NCBI GenBank assembly: GCA_030734395.1
Contig: JAUZTG010000041.1
Location: 62,001 to 126,000, forward strand
Origin: Sarocladium kiliense
Lineage: Eukaryota; Ascomycota; Sordariomycetes; Hypocreales; Sarocladiaceae
Direction of reading: 5' to 3'
Length of the DNA stretch: 64,000 nt
The notes under the pieces were generated by a model, which was not told the origin of the DNA, ran no database searches, and saw only the letters and a program-made list of their open reading frames with translations. Made by a program: the position numbers and the translations under genes. Shown piece after piece: positions 12,418-22,885 of the stretch (position 1 is its first letter; each line of letters begins with the position of its first letter).

Positions 12418-14670
12418 ATGTCGGATCCTCCATCCCCGCATCAACATCCTCAGGACCCCGATTCTCCCAACACCACCGCCCACGCCTACGCCAGCAACGG
12501 GCTCGAGATCTTGCAAGCTGCCAGCGACGCTGCCGCTGCTGCAATCAACAACCCTCAAGCTTTACAATCAGCTGCCGCCGAAGCCGTCGCTCAGCAGCAG
12601 CAACACCAGCAACAGTTCGACCAGCATCTTCCTGAACAACATCATGTCACAACCGCCCACTTCACCCTTGCCGACGATGTCTCGTCATCTGCGGCCGCCA
12701 TGATGGCACGCGATCCGGCTATCAACCCTAAACTCACCCGCTTAAGACGCGCCTGCGATATGTGCAGCATGCGCAAGGTCAAATGCGACGACCAAAATGT
12801 TCCCTGCCGCCCTTGTCGCGAACTCGGTGTCGACTGCACGAATGAGCGCCCCACGAAGCGTCGCGGTCCTCCCAACAAGCATGCTGTTGCTGCCAAAGCC
12901 GCAAAGCGCGCGCGCATGGATCTTGAGGCGGCCTCCGCGTCCCCAAGCACCGGCTTCCCCATCTCACCCACGCCTCAGACTGCAGCAAAGACCCTGATGG
13001 ACATCTCGACCGATGGGCCAACAACAAACCTTGACGCCGAAGCGATCGCTCCCATTCCCGTCCTGGAACTCCTCGTCGACGACTTCTTCACCTACATCCA
13101 CCCCCTCGCGCCGTTCCCTCACGAGCCGACCTTCCGCCAGTCCTTCGCGAATCGGGAAGACCGCACCCGGCCCGAGTTTCTCGGTCTCCTGGCGTCTATG
13201 ATCTGTGCCCTCGTCGCATCCTTCCCTCGCAGCGCTCGCGAACACCTCAAAGCGCAACACAGCACACATCTCTTCCCCCGCGCCATTGTCATGATGGAAC
13301 GCTGTCGCGATATCGCTCTCGCCTCACGCGGCAGCCGCTGGACGCTCAAACAACCCAAAACCCTCGACGACGCTGCCACAAGCTACTTCCTCGGCCTCGG
13401 CACAGCCTACTCTCACCAATGGAATATCTCGCGGCACTTCATGAGTGAGACCCTCACCCTCATCCGCGAACTCGGGTTCTCCCGTCCCAAACATCAGGGC
13501 GAGCTCCCCACCTTCGGCAATGACACACATTCTCCCGACCCTCTCCCCTTCAACCACGTCAAAGATCAAATCGGCACCCGCATTTTCTGGTGTCTCCTCC
13601 TCGGCGTCCGATCGTTCTCTCAGCTCGGTCCCGGGCAGGCCGACGTGGTTATTGCTCCCTCAACCCCATCCCTCCCCTATCCAGCCTACCCCGAAAACGT
13701 CGACGATATCTGTGTCCTCGCCAACGAAATCATCCACCAGCCTGAAGGCGCCGTCACCCTCTTAACCGGCTACCGCTTCGCCATCGACATCTACACCACT
13801 ATGAACGGCGTCGTCTCCCTTGAACTCGCCTATGGCATGTCAACCCTCCCCTGGTCCGACCAGCGGCTCCTCCTCCGTGACGGCCTCCTCGCCGCCAAAT
13901 CCGTCATCGACAACCTCCCTCCCGAGCTCCAACTCCACCCCTCCCCAACCTCTGAAGCCGCCAACCCTCTCGCCGCCCTCGACGATTCCGGCATGCAATA
14001 CGCACCCCCAGCCTGGCCCGCCAGTCAACCCGCTCATGACGTCCGCAACGTCATTAAACTCCATCCTCACCGTCGCCGCCAACTCCAATACGAGATCCAA
14101 AAGGCAAACATCTTCGTCTCCCAGCTTGCCACGCGCTCCTACTTCGTCGAGATGTACTTCAACCTCCGTGACGTCTACCTCTCTGAGCAACAGCAGCAGC
14201 ACGGGCACGACGGCACAAACGGTCTAGACGTCAAGCCCATTGACGACTCCGACGATAAAGACCCCGAAGACAGGCAGATTCTCGCATTCATGTCTTCCGA
14301 GCGTGAACTCATTGTCCAGAACCTCCTTACAGTCCTCGGCTCCATCTCCCAACGCAACCTCGAACCAAACGGCGCCTCGTTGATCAATAAGATTCGTCAA
14401 GTCGCGTCAACACTGCTCAACGATCGCCCTGAGCGCAAGGGACCGTTTGCTGTGAAGTCAGAGGAGGCATTGTCACAACTGATCGACGTGCTGATGAAGT
14501 TGGAGAAGTCTGGTCCTGGATTGGCTCCGCCTGTGGCGGATGACGGGAGTGGTGGGTTCAGTCAGCAGATGACGGCGCAGGATGAGGAGGAGGAGTTGAG
14601 GAATTGGGCCGATCTGCGTGACTATCAGTTGCGATTTGCTCTGCATGGAGGGTTCGGTGGGAACCTGTGA
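12418..14670 (+). CDS. Zn2Cys6 transcription factor with fungal-specific middle domain
   Basis: Nuclear DNA-binding regulator, intronless, 750 residues from ATG 12418. I prefer this start over the in-frame ATG 12289 because of its CACC-ATG context; the extra 43 residues are low-complexity His/Pro/Ser. After an Ala/Gln-rich leader, a binuclear zinc cluster sits near residues 112-141 with spacing C-x2-C-x6-C-x6-C-x2-C-x6-C (RACDMC, KVKCDD, PCRPC, DCTN), followed by a basic linker (RPTKRRGPP). A fungal_trans-type domain follows from about residue 215 (VDDFFTYIHPLAPFPHEPTF). The tail is acidic. Target genes unknown. The only contextual hint is the shared promoter region with tps2. I do not recognise a named ortholog. 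Confidence 0.92.
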   Translation: MSDPPSPHQHPQDPDSPNTTAHAYASNGLEILQAASDAAAAAINNPQALQSAAAEAVAQQQQHQQQFDQHLPEQHHVTTAHFTLADDVSSSAAAMMARDPAINPKLTRLRRACDMCSMRKVKCDDQNVPCRPCRELGVDCTNERPTKRRGPPNKHAVAAKAAKRARMDLEAASASPSTGFPISPTPQTAAKTLMDISTDGPTTNLDAEAIAPIPVLELLVDDFFTYIHPLAPFPHEPTFRQSFANREDRTRPEFLGLLASMICALVASFPRSAREHLKAQHSTHLFPRAIVMMERCRDIALASRGSRWTLKQPKTLDDAATSYFLGLGTAYSHQWNISRHFMSETLTLIRELGFSRPKHQGELPTFGNDTHSPDPLPFNHVKDQIGTRIFWCLLLGVRSFSQLGPGQADVVIAPSTPSLPYPAYPENVDDICVLANEIIHQPEGAVTLLTGYRFAIDIYTTMNGVVSLELAYGMSTLPWSDQRLLLRDGLLAAKSVIDNLPPELQLHPSPTSEAANPLAALDDSGMQYAPPAWPASQPAHDVRNVIKLHPHRRRQLQYEIQKANIFVSQLATRSYFVEMYFNLRDVYLSEQQQQHGHDGTNGLDVKPIDDSDDKDPEDRQILAFMSSERELIVQNLLTVLGSISQRNLEPNGASLINKIRQVASTLLNDRPERKGPFAVKSEEALSQLIDVLMKLEKSGPGLAPPVADDGSGGFSQQMTAQDEEEELRNWADLRDYQLRFALHGGFGGNL

Positions 14671-15179
14671 GATGGTAAACAATCGGAAAACGGATTTGCT
14701 TGTTTTGATGCTGGCGTCACGGTAGAAGAAGGGTTAGATGGGTGTTCTTGTGAACACAGGTGCCAGGAATCTGCCAACGTGGATGGATATCCCCAAGCAA
14801 TATCAGGACAAGGAGGGTTGTAACAACATGTATTCGCTTGTACCAATATACTGTACTATCGCTTAATCCTGAAAGAATGAAAACAACTGTTCTGTAACAG
14901 CTGCCAACCTGTATCACCAGATGTTTGGGACAATTCGCTCACCGTGGGAGACCAACACTTCAGTTCTGACATCAGCCTATGTGTTACTCAAGCCCTTGGA
15001 GAGTCCCTTCCTGGGGCAGTTTCTGGCGTGAACATTTGCCTGAGCTTCAGCGGCACCCAAGCACGCAAGAAATGGGTTAGGGAAAAATTCGGCACGAGGA
15101 CATCGAGTGGCCAGGCCACAAGGAACCCGTGCCACATCCTGCGTCAAAACGGTCAGCACGCCAGTTCTGCAAAACTCTT

Positions 15180-15841
15180 ATGCTGAAACTCACTGCAACA
15201 GTATCATCGCGTCCAGAGCTTGCGTTGGAACTGTGGCTCCAGACTCAGCCTTGGGGCAGTGACGGCACAGCCATTGAGACTTGTAGACAACTAACAAACT
15301 GAGGCAGACGATGATCTTGAGGCAATGGACGAAGAGCACAGTCCCTCTGTAGCGCGTGCGAGCAAACCAGGAGAGAAAAAGGACGGGGTAACTTATTGTC
15401 TAGCGAGCGTCAGGACACACAATCTAGAAGCCTTTCGTGGCGTTCTTGTATGAACATTTTGCAACACCACACTCACCTGTGTCTAGCAGAGCATCGCCAT
15501 GAAGCGCGATATGGGTCCTCCATCTTTGTCATCGGAGAAAAGATTCCCTTGCTGCCATAGCGACTTGAGTGGCCAGCATACAACGCCCTGCAATGACAAG
15601 AGTACAAGCATATGCAAGAACTTGCTCCAGTCCTCAAGGCTGGGGTACATTGCCCTTCCGAACTTCTTCTTATGGGCTCGTTCCATGTTTCGCCTGGCAA
15701 AGGCTGAGCAAACCTCAGCTTGTAAAGTCGCGGCTCTGGCTCGGTTCTCGATCACTTTGGCTGTCCTTACCAAACCGAGCGCTCTTTGATAGCCCTAATC
15801 CGTGTCAGAGCCTTGGGAGATGGCGGGACCGGCGTCCTCCA
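15180..15841 (-). pseudogene. Possible broken or intron-rich small gene, unidentified
   Basis: From ATG 15841 a frame reads MEDAGPAISQGSDTD and then hits TAG, but the same frame continues without interruption for about 104 codons with protein-like composition (RTAKVIENRARAATLQAEVC, later HKKKFGRAMYPSLEDW and a hydrophobic stretch LHMLVLLSLQGVVC) before the next TAG. Further downstream, 15380 to 15200, another open stretch encodes a hydrophobic segment (LFVHCLKIIVCLSLLVV) and ends at a stop. The first TAG coincides with a plausible acceptor, since CTGAC lies just upstream of ATTAG, so it could be an intron end; I found no matching donor. Either a multi-exon gene I cannot assemble or a decayed one. 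No family recognised. Confidence 0.25.
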
Positions 15842-17382
15842 TAACGCTTGGGTGGTTTGGTAGTTCGTGCTGTAGATAGGCTTTGGTTAACAAAAGGGTG
15901 CTGGTCGACGGTGGATGACTGAGGGAGCGGGTGATGGGGGGGGTGGGGTGTGGAGAGCTGAGAGCGCTGAGGGCGCTGAGAGACTGCCTGAACGAAGCAA
16001 GTATGGCATGAGACGGATGGAGGAAGTTGAAATCATGGAAGTTTCCTCGCTGCAGGGACTGGCACTTGTCATTGCCATAACGGGGCTGCTCTCGATCACG
16101 TCGAAGCCGGCAGGAGCAAGATAGGCAACTGGGGGAACCTTCCATTCTATGTCTCCCATCCCCATCGAGCCGACTCTCCTATCGTCAAAATCACAGAGCC
16201 GCATTGCATCGGTCGGGGCACAATTGCCATCGATTGCCTCTTTCGTATGCACGGATCGACCGTGTGACATCGTCGGTACAGGTAACCGTCAGCGAGCATC
16301 CCGTGGTGACTCCCGTTTAACCCCTCGAAGCCTCGCATCTTACGACAGGCTCCATTCAGCCTCGAAACATAACACATTGGGGAGAAGATACCACAATATT
16401 CCATCCGCAGTTTCAATGCCGTCTACAAACTCGACTTCTCCGCGGATCGTTCTTGTTCACAGCTGGAATCACCAACTGTTCCTCTGACGTCGCACAAGAA
16501 AACAATGTGGCGTGTTGTCATGGCTGCAACCTCAAGCTTACCACCTCCTCGGGAAAGACAGGCCAGGCCAAGCCATGCCATGCCATGCCAGGCTCCCAAA
16601 GACCCCCAAAAAAAAATGGAGTAAATTGCTGACAATTGGACTGTGACACCCGTCAAGCCGACCCTGATTTCGATCTCTACCATCCCCGGAGCACTAAGGC
16701 ATAGTTGAGCCTCCCGGTATCCGCCGAAACCACCAAATGAGCCTAGACTCCGGATTTTAGCATCCGCTGCCTGTCAAAGTCATACGACGCTTGTCATCAT
16801 GCCACAGGGCAACTCTGTTTCGTCTCGACGTTTGCTTTCCGCTTTTTTCCATTTCTCGTGCAATTCGCCTTCAGGAGTCTTTCCAACGTACGGGGAACCC
16901 TGTTCTTCCCGGACTTAGCAGATGGGGCCGCGGAGATCTCAAGATCGCCCACAGCAGTTCTCATGTTTGACCAGTCAAGCGGAATCCATTAGACATGATG
17001 CCCCTGCATTCTTCCGCAAAGCCTCTGCCGTCCCTCCTTGACTACCTTCCCGAGTCTACCGGCCGATTCTGCACTTTTCCTGGTAAGACGCCCACGCGGC
17101 AATGGACCGGGTATTGACTCGGCGTCTCGCTTTCCACGTGAGTGGAAGACGAGACATTTACTTGCCTCAGTACACTCAACCGTGGTGTTCTAGTTCCTAG
17201 CTCTGCCAGGGAAAGGTATTTTCATGAGTCACGGATACCCTCAACTAGGCTTAACCTCCGCCTCGCCTGTTGCCTTCCTTTCGTACTATACATTTGGTGG
17301 GACGATGCAGACCATCTGGAATTGTGATGCCATTCATACATTGACCGCGGAGAAAGCAACTTCACCTTCCACAGCTGCCTTG

Positions 17383-17388
17383 TATAAG
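17383..17388 (+). promoter_or_regulatory. Possible TATA element of flavohemoglobin gene
   Basis: TATAAG, 117 bp upstream of the flavohemoglobin ATG, in a position typical for a fungal core promoter. Motif match only. Confidence 0.3.
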
Positions 17389-17504
17389 TTGAAGTTGGTC
17401 GCAGGTAGCCGTGAACAGAGATGTTATAGAACAGCAGCACAAACAGCAACAAAGAAGGCCATTAAAATTATTCATCATCATCATAACCCTCCTCATCGTC
17501 TATA

Positions 17505-18923
17505 ATGACAACTACCCAGTCCACCCTCAACAAGATCTCATATCCCGGCGTCGCCCTCCTCGCTCTCGGCCTCACCACAGCTATGGCACTTCAATACGCC
17601 ACTTCTCTCAAGGAGACCTCAGCCTCGACTGCAACCTCGAAACCCACCAAGCCATGTGAAGGCGAGACAGCCTCCATTCCTCCCAACGCCTCCCTCACAC
17701 CCGCCCAAGCCGCCATCGTCAAATCCACCGCTCCTCTCCTCAAAGAACATGGCGAGACCATCACAACCCTCTTCTACCGCAACATGATCAGCGCTCACCC
17801 AGAACTCAACAACGTCTTCAACCGCACTTCCCAGGCAACTGGTGCCCAACCCCGCGCGCTTGCACATGCTGTCTTCGCCTATGCAGCTCATATCGATGAT
17901 CTTAGTGCTCTGTCCTCCGCTGTAGCCCGCATGGCAGACAAACATGTCAGTCTCGGCATTCAACCAGAGCAGTATCCGATCGTCGGAAAGCATCTAATCG
18001 ACGCTGTGGCAACGGTGCTTGGCGATGCGGTCACACCTGAAGTCGCAGAAGCATGGACAAATGCATACAACATGCTCGCAAACATCCTGATCAACGCAGA
18101 GAAGGGCCTATACTCAAGCTTCAAGGGCTGGGACGGCTGGCGTAAGTTCAAGATCGAGAAAAAGATCCCCGAGTCCAGCGAGATCACAAGTTTCTACCTC
18201 GTCCCTTCAGATGGCAAGCCTCTCCCATCCTACAAGCCTGGCCAATACGTCAGTCTCCGCATTTGGGTGAAGGAGCTTGGAACCTTCCAGCCTCGTCAAT
18301 ACTCGCTCAGCGAAGACCCTGTGAAGACTGATGGGAAGTACTACCGCATCGGCGTGAAGAAGGAACCAGGTGAAGCGGCCGGTATGCCCGGTCTGATCTC
18401 TAACCGTCTGCAGGAAGACTTTAATGTTGGTGACGAAGCCGAGATCACTCACCCATGCGGCCTGTTCTTCCTCGACGATAAGGCGCCAGAGAACTCGCCC
18501 CTCGTGCTCATCTCCGCCGGAGTGGGCATCACTCCCATGATCTCCATCCTCAACCATGTCACCTCTTCCTCATCTACCCGTCCCATCTCCTGGATCCACG
18601 GCGCGCGCCATCCCTCAACGCAAGCTTTTTCCTCGCACGTGAAGGGCATCGTGGCCAAGCATCCGAACGTTACCTCAACAGTCTTCCGCTCACACTCCGT
18701 GGACAAGAAGGAAGTCAAGGGTGTGGACTATGACTTTATCAGCAGGATTGATCTGTCAAAGATTGATGCGGAGAAGAAGCTGTTTTTGCATGAGAGGAAT
18801 GCCGGGTACTACATTTGTGGACCGTTGGACTTTATGCATTCTGCTGAAGCTTTCTTGAAGAATGCCGGGGTTGATGAGACGAGAATCCATATGGAGGTGT
18901 TTAATACTGGAGGTCTTGACTAG
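17505..18923 (+). CDS. fhbA: Flavohemoglobin (nitric oxide dioxygenase) with N-terminal membrane/targeting extension
   Basis: Oxidises NO to nitrate using O2 and NAD(P)H, detoxifying nitrosative stress. Intronless, 472 residues. The globin domain starts near residue 61 (NASLTPAQAAIVKS). Key residues align with E. coli Hmp: distal Tyr91 (LFYRNM), Gln110 (FNRTSQ) and proximal heme ligand His147 (ADKHVSL). The reductase half has the FAD motif RQYSLS, the NAD-binding AGVGITPM and YYICGPLDFM. Odd feature: about 60 residues precede the globin domain, including a hydrophobic segment at 14-30 (PGVALLALGLTTAMALQ) and a low-complexity Thr/Ser/Lys linker. Canonical cytosolic enzymes lack this. It could anchor the protein in a membrane or target it to mitochondria; some aspergilli have a mitochondrial paralog. 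A TATAAG lies 117 bp upstream. Confidence 0.96.
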   Translation: MTTTQSTLNKISYPGVALLALGLTTAMALQYATSLKETSASTATSKPTKPCEGETASIPPNASLTPAQAAIVKSTAPLLKEHGETITTLFYRNMISAHPELNNVFNRTSQATGAQPRALAHAVFAYAAHIDDLSALSSAVARMADKHVSLGIQPEQYPIVGKHLIDAVATVLGDAVTPEVAEAWTNAYNMLANILINAEKGLYSSFKGWDGWRKFKIEKKIPESSEITSFYLVPSDGKPLPSYKPGQYVSLRIWVKELGTFQPRQYSLSEDPVKTDGKYYRIGVKKEPGEAAGMPGLISNRLQEDFNVGDEAEITHPCGLFFLDDKAPENSPLVLISAGVGITPMISILNHVTSSSSTRPISWIHGARHPSTQAFSSHVKGIVAKHPNVTSTVFRSHSVDKKEVKGVDYDFISRIDLSKIDAEKKLFLHERNAGYYICGPLDFMHSAEAFLKNAGVDETRIHMEVFNTGGLD

Positions 18924-20121
18924 ACTTGATGATTTGGAGTTTGAGCATTAGTTGGCGTACAGCGCGCAATTTGAGGCATAGATGAGTAGTTGTAAAGTAG
19001 ATCTTGATTAGTGATTTATTACAGTCTTACAGCGCTTGTTGACTCGTGTCGTGACGACTCTTAGCCGGCGCATAGTAAACATCCCGGTCGACTATAGCTG
19101 TCTAATCAATCTTTGCGCTCGCCCAGTTAATATGATTCGCAATTAATATTCCTCTTCCCCAATCGGACTTCTCTTCGCAATCCGTAAATCTGACTGCGGC
19201 ATCATCTCCATCGACTACGTATTGTACCCTACAACTTCGAAAGCCACGACTACACCTCCAACCCGACGCTTCTTATCTTCCCCGACGGCTCAATTCTCCA
19301 AATTCGAACTCTATTTTCTTTCTAAAAATTACCACCGTCCCTCTCCATCTCCACTCGAAATGCAACCGACGATTCATTAGACAAGCGACCACCAGGACAA
19401 CATCCGTTTAGTCTCAATTGGCCCCCTCTCTACCCCCTCCCAACGGCTCTCCATCCGTGGGGGTCATGAAGTGCCGGGTGAATGTTTCCCAGTAACCTGG
19501 AGTCGCTCGAGTCTCTTTCTGCCTTCTCTCTAATTGTAGGGATCCGTCGGCCTGGATACGAAGAGCTTCTTCTTCACTTCCTTATCTACAACCCTGTGGA
19601 ACTCTTTAGTTCCTTGTAAGTTCTCTGTATCCCTTGGCTACCTCGTATCCCCCACCGACGATGTCATCTTTCCAAAGTAACAATACATTCCCTGTTCCTT
19701 GTCAACGCCGTCTATTCTTTTCCAGGCTATCCTTCTTCTAACCTTCTTATCTGCGCCCTAATGCTCTCTAGTCCTACTTCCTATCGCAAAGTCCCCTCTT
19801 CTCCTCCGTAACTCCACCAGACTTGTCTCCAATTCCTTCCAGATCGACACTTCTCTCTCCTCAATCGTCATAAGCCGTCGCCTCTACAAGATCACTACGG
19901 TCGTCATGCAAACCTTCCCCCACCTAAACTCCACGCAGGTCAATTGCATCTATCGCAAAGCGGGGGACAGTAGTAGCATCTACCTGCCATCCTCTCTCCA
20001 CACTATACAGACAGCGTACGGATGTAACCATGATGGGCCGATATAAGTCGCCAAGTATTCAGGTCAACCACGTTTCCCCAACTTCACCCACCTCCCGCCC
20101 AGTGACTATCTGCAAGCCACA
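18924..20121. other. Intergenic region, pyrimidine-rich promoter of the fucosidase gene
   Basis: No gene seen. From about 19200 the plus strand is strongly C/T-rich, common in fungal promoters. A TATAAG lies at 20042-20047, 75 bp upstream of the fucosidase start. Confidence 0.6.
20042..20047 (+). promoter_or_regulatory. Possible TATA element of alpha-L-fucosidase gene
   Basis: TATAAG within GATATAAGTCG, 75 bp upstream of the ATG at 20122; a plausible core promoter position following a pyrimidine-rich tract. Confidence 0.35.
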
Positions 20122-22662
20122 ATGAGGCTCTTAACCCTCCTCAGTCTCGCAAGCCTTGGCTTCGCTTCAACACCTTCACCGGCAGGCCGTTCCGTGCACA
20201 TCCCTCTAGACAAGTACTTCAACAACAAGGGTTTCTCCTCTCGCCCTGGTGAAGCACAGCTCAATATCCTCAACGACTCATTCCCAGCCGACACAGTTGG
20301 CGAGAACGGAATCTACACTTCTACCACGACTGGAATCTCTTACCTCTTCCCAGGCTACGACCCAGACCCAGAAGCCGACGACAATGTGATTTGCTCCGGA
20401 CAAACCATCTCCGTCCCTCCTTCAGACGACTACTTCTCCGTCTCCCTCCTCCTCACTTCCGACACACGTAGCACAACCATCTCTGGAAACTTGACTCTGC
20501 TCTACAGCGATGGGACAAACTCCTCAGCCGAAGTCCGAGCCCACGCCTTCTGGTGGTTCCTCGCCATCCGTCGTGGAGAGATAACATATCCTTACTTCCA
20601 CACGTCAAACGGCACCAACGGCAATGCCTCGCATATATACGAGCGCTGGGGCCCAGTTGAAGCGAACAAGACTCTCGAAGCGATCATGCTGCCAAACACA
20701 ACCAACACGACTGAGGGGAGACTTCATCTCTTCTCCATGTCTCTCTGGGAGACAGCACCCCTCGACACTCTCAAGGAAGGCGTAGAAGTACAAGCTGTTC
20801 GACCTCGTCAAGAACTCGACGATCAAGGCCGACAACTAGTCGAAGTTCTCGTCAACAACGTCGGCACAGAATGTGTCTCCAATCTCGAGGTTTCTCTCAA
20901 GTCCGGCTGTGGCGAAGTCACTACCGTCACCCCCACACTCATCAAGCGCATCTGTCCAGGAGATCAGAAACGAGTGAATGTACCTGTCCTTGGGTCGTCA
21001 AACTCCACGGCAGTCGTAACACTCATGGGCAAGGGCAAGAAGAAGTCGGCACAAAGCTTCTACTTCTCCGATGTCAGTATCGGGATCCAAGAGTACACTG
21101 CCTCAGCAGCCAGTCTGAAGAAACATGAAGCGCCACAATGGATGGACAACGGGAAATTCGGTATCTTCATTCACTGGGTAAGCTCCTCACCTATCTCATA
21201 ACCTTCAAATCCCTCATCTCCAGCATCATCATACTTACATCTACCTCCAGGGCCCTTACTCCGTTCCCTCATGGGGCAACTCAACCCCTCATGAAAGCTA
21301 CGGTAAGGTTATATTGGGCGGGCATATTGCCCACATACCTGAACTCAGCTAACCTTCCTACCTACAACAGCTGAATGGTTCTGGTGGTACTCGACCCGCG
21401 TTGGAAAGATGGCTCCAGCAGATCGCTCCGGCTTCAACGCCTACCGTCTGCGAACCTACGGCCCAGACCTCAACTACGACGACTTTTTCCCCAACTTTAC
21501 AGCCTCAGCCTACGATCCCAAGTCCTGGGTTGATCTCTTCGCCGACGCCGGAGCAAAGTACTTTGTTCTTACCACCAAACATCACGATGGCTTCTCTCTC
21601 TTCGACACGGGAGAGACGACGAACCGCTCGGCTTTGCACTATGGCCCCAAGCGAGATCTGCTAGGAGAACTCTTTACCGCAGCAGAGACATATCAACCTC
21701 ATCTTAAACGAGGCACCTATTTCTCAATCCCAGAGTGGTTCAATCCAGACTGGGCTCCCTACGGCTTCACACAGTTCGACCGTGTAACCTCAACCTCCCA
21801 TCCAGGCATCATCGCCCGCAACCCCTACACCAACAAGACCGAGCCCTACACCGGCCGTGTTCCCATCGACGACTTCATCACCGACCTCATGGTGCCCCAA
21901 ATGGAAACGCTCGCCTATAAATACAACACGGACATCATGTGGTGCGACGCCGGCGCAGCAAACGGGACAGACGCCTTCGCCTCCAAATGGTTCAACCACG
22001 CACGATCTCAATCCCGTCACGTAGCAATCAACGACCGCTGCGGTAGTCCCTGGGCAGCTGACTACGACACTCCAGAGTACGCAACCTTCAGCGTCGCGCA
22101 ACGGAGGAAGTGGGAGAGCAACCAGGGCATGGACCCGTTCAGCTACGGGTTCAACCGCGCGACAAAGGATGAGGAATACATGAAACCTGAGAAGCTTGTG
22201 CAGACTCTCGTGGACATGATCTCCAAGAATGGGAACTTGCTGCTGAATGTTGGACCTAAAGCAGATGGGTCAATTCATCAAGTCATGGTTGACAATCTTC
22301 GCGCAGGAGGGCATTGGATTCACGCTCATGACCAGGCAATCTACAACACGACATACTGGTACATCGCTTCTCAAGACATCACTGGAAACCTACGTTTCAC
22401 CCAGTCAGATGATGCCTTCTACATCTTCAGTCTGGAAAAGCCGAAGGCAGGAGAGAAGCTACCTGTAGAGGTCGAATCGCATGGACATGTGCCTGCTATG
22501 AAGGGTGACAAGGTCGTGGCATTGGGGATGAAGGGGGAGGAGGACGTCGAATGGGGCTTTGATAAGGAGGGGAGGTTCTGGCTTGAGGTCACGGATGAGG
22601 TGGTGAAGGGGGATAAGTATGTGTGGGTGTTCAAGATTGAGTACAGCCATCATCGTAAATGA
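20122..22662 (+). CDS. Secreted GH29 alpha-L-fucosidase with N-terminal accessory domain
   Basis: Releases terminal alpha-L-fucose from glycans. Three exons (20122-21177, 21251-21302, 21371-22662) give 799 residues in frame. Residues 1-16 form a signal peptide (MRLLTLLSLASLGFA). About 320 residues of beta-rich sequence with many N-glycosylation sites (NGTNGNAS, NTTNTT) precede the catalytic barrel, which starts near residue 340 with KFGIFIHWGPYSVPSWGN across the first intron. Catalytic region: LTTKHHDGF (substrate-binding His pair), WCDAGAANG (nucleophile Asp) and GNLLLNVGPKADG, the family signature. Canonical GH29 enzymes begin with the barrel, so the long N-terminal domain is notable. Likely substrates are plant xyloglucan, other glycoproteins or fucosylated mucins, but the sequence does not say which. 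Confidence 0.95.
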
Positions 22663-22885
22663 TGAAATGGGTATGTCGAGAACCAGAGTCGTAATTAAAG
22701 GTCATTTGAAGTGTTCTCGTCACAGGTATAGATAGTAACTGTCTCTATTGCCCGTATCTTGTAGACACAAAGCATCGTACCGTCTTCATCTGTCCAGTGA
22801 CCTAATGCCTGTAGAAGTATTAGCTTCCTGTGCCCTGACCCAAGGCCTTGATGGGAACGCACCATTTTCCTAATATATCCCAACC

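Larger units (their letters stand above)
14671..17504. other. 2.8-kb region, mostly non-coding
   Basis: Contains the 3' UTR of the zinc-cluster gene and, at the right, the promoter of the flavohemoglobin gene. A doubtful coding trace on the minus strand (15180-15841) is listed separately. A short GCCAT-type tandem (about 16571-16590) is present. No other support for genes. Confidence 0.5.

Noticed and set aside
15887..16270. 127-codon minus-strand frame with ATG start
   Set aside because: Composition turns to Ser/Pro/His runs and no linking donor to downstream frames was found; probably 5' non-coding sequence.
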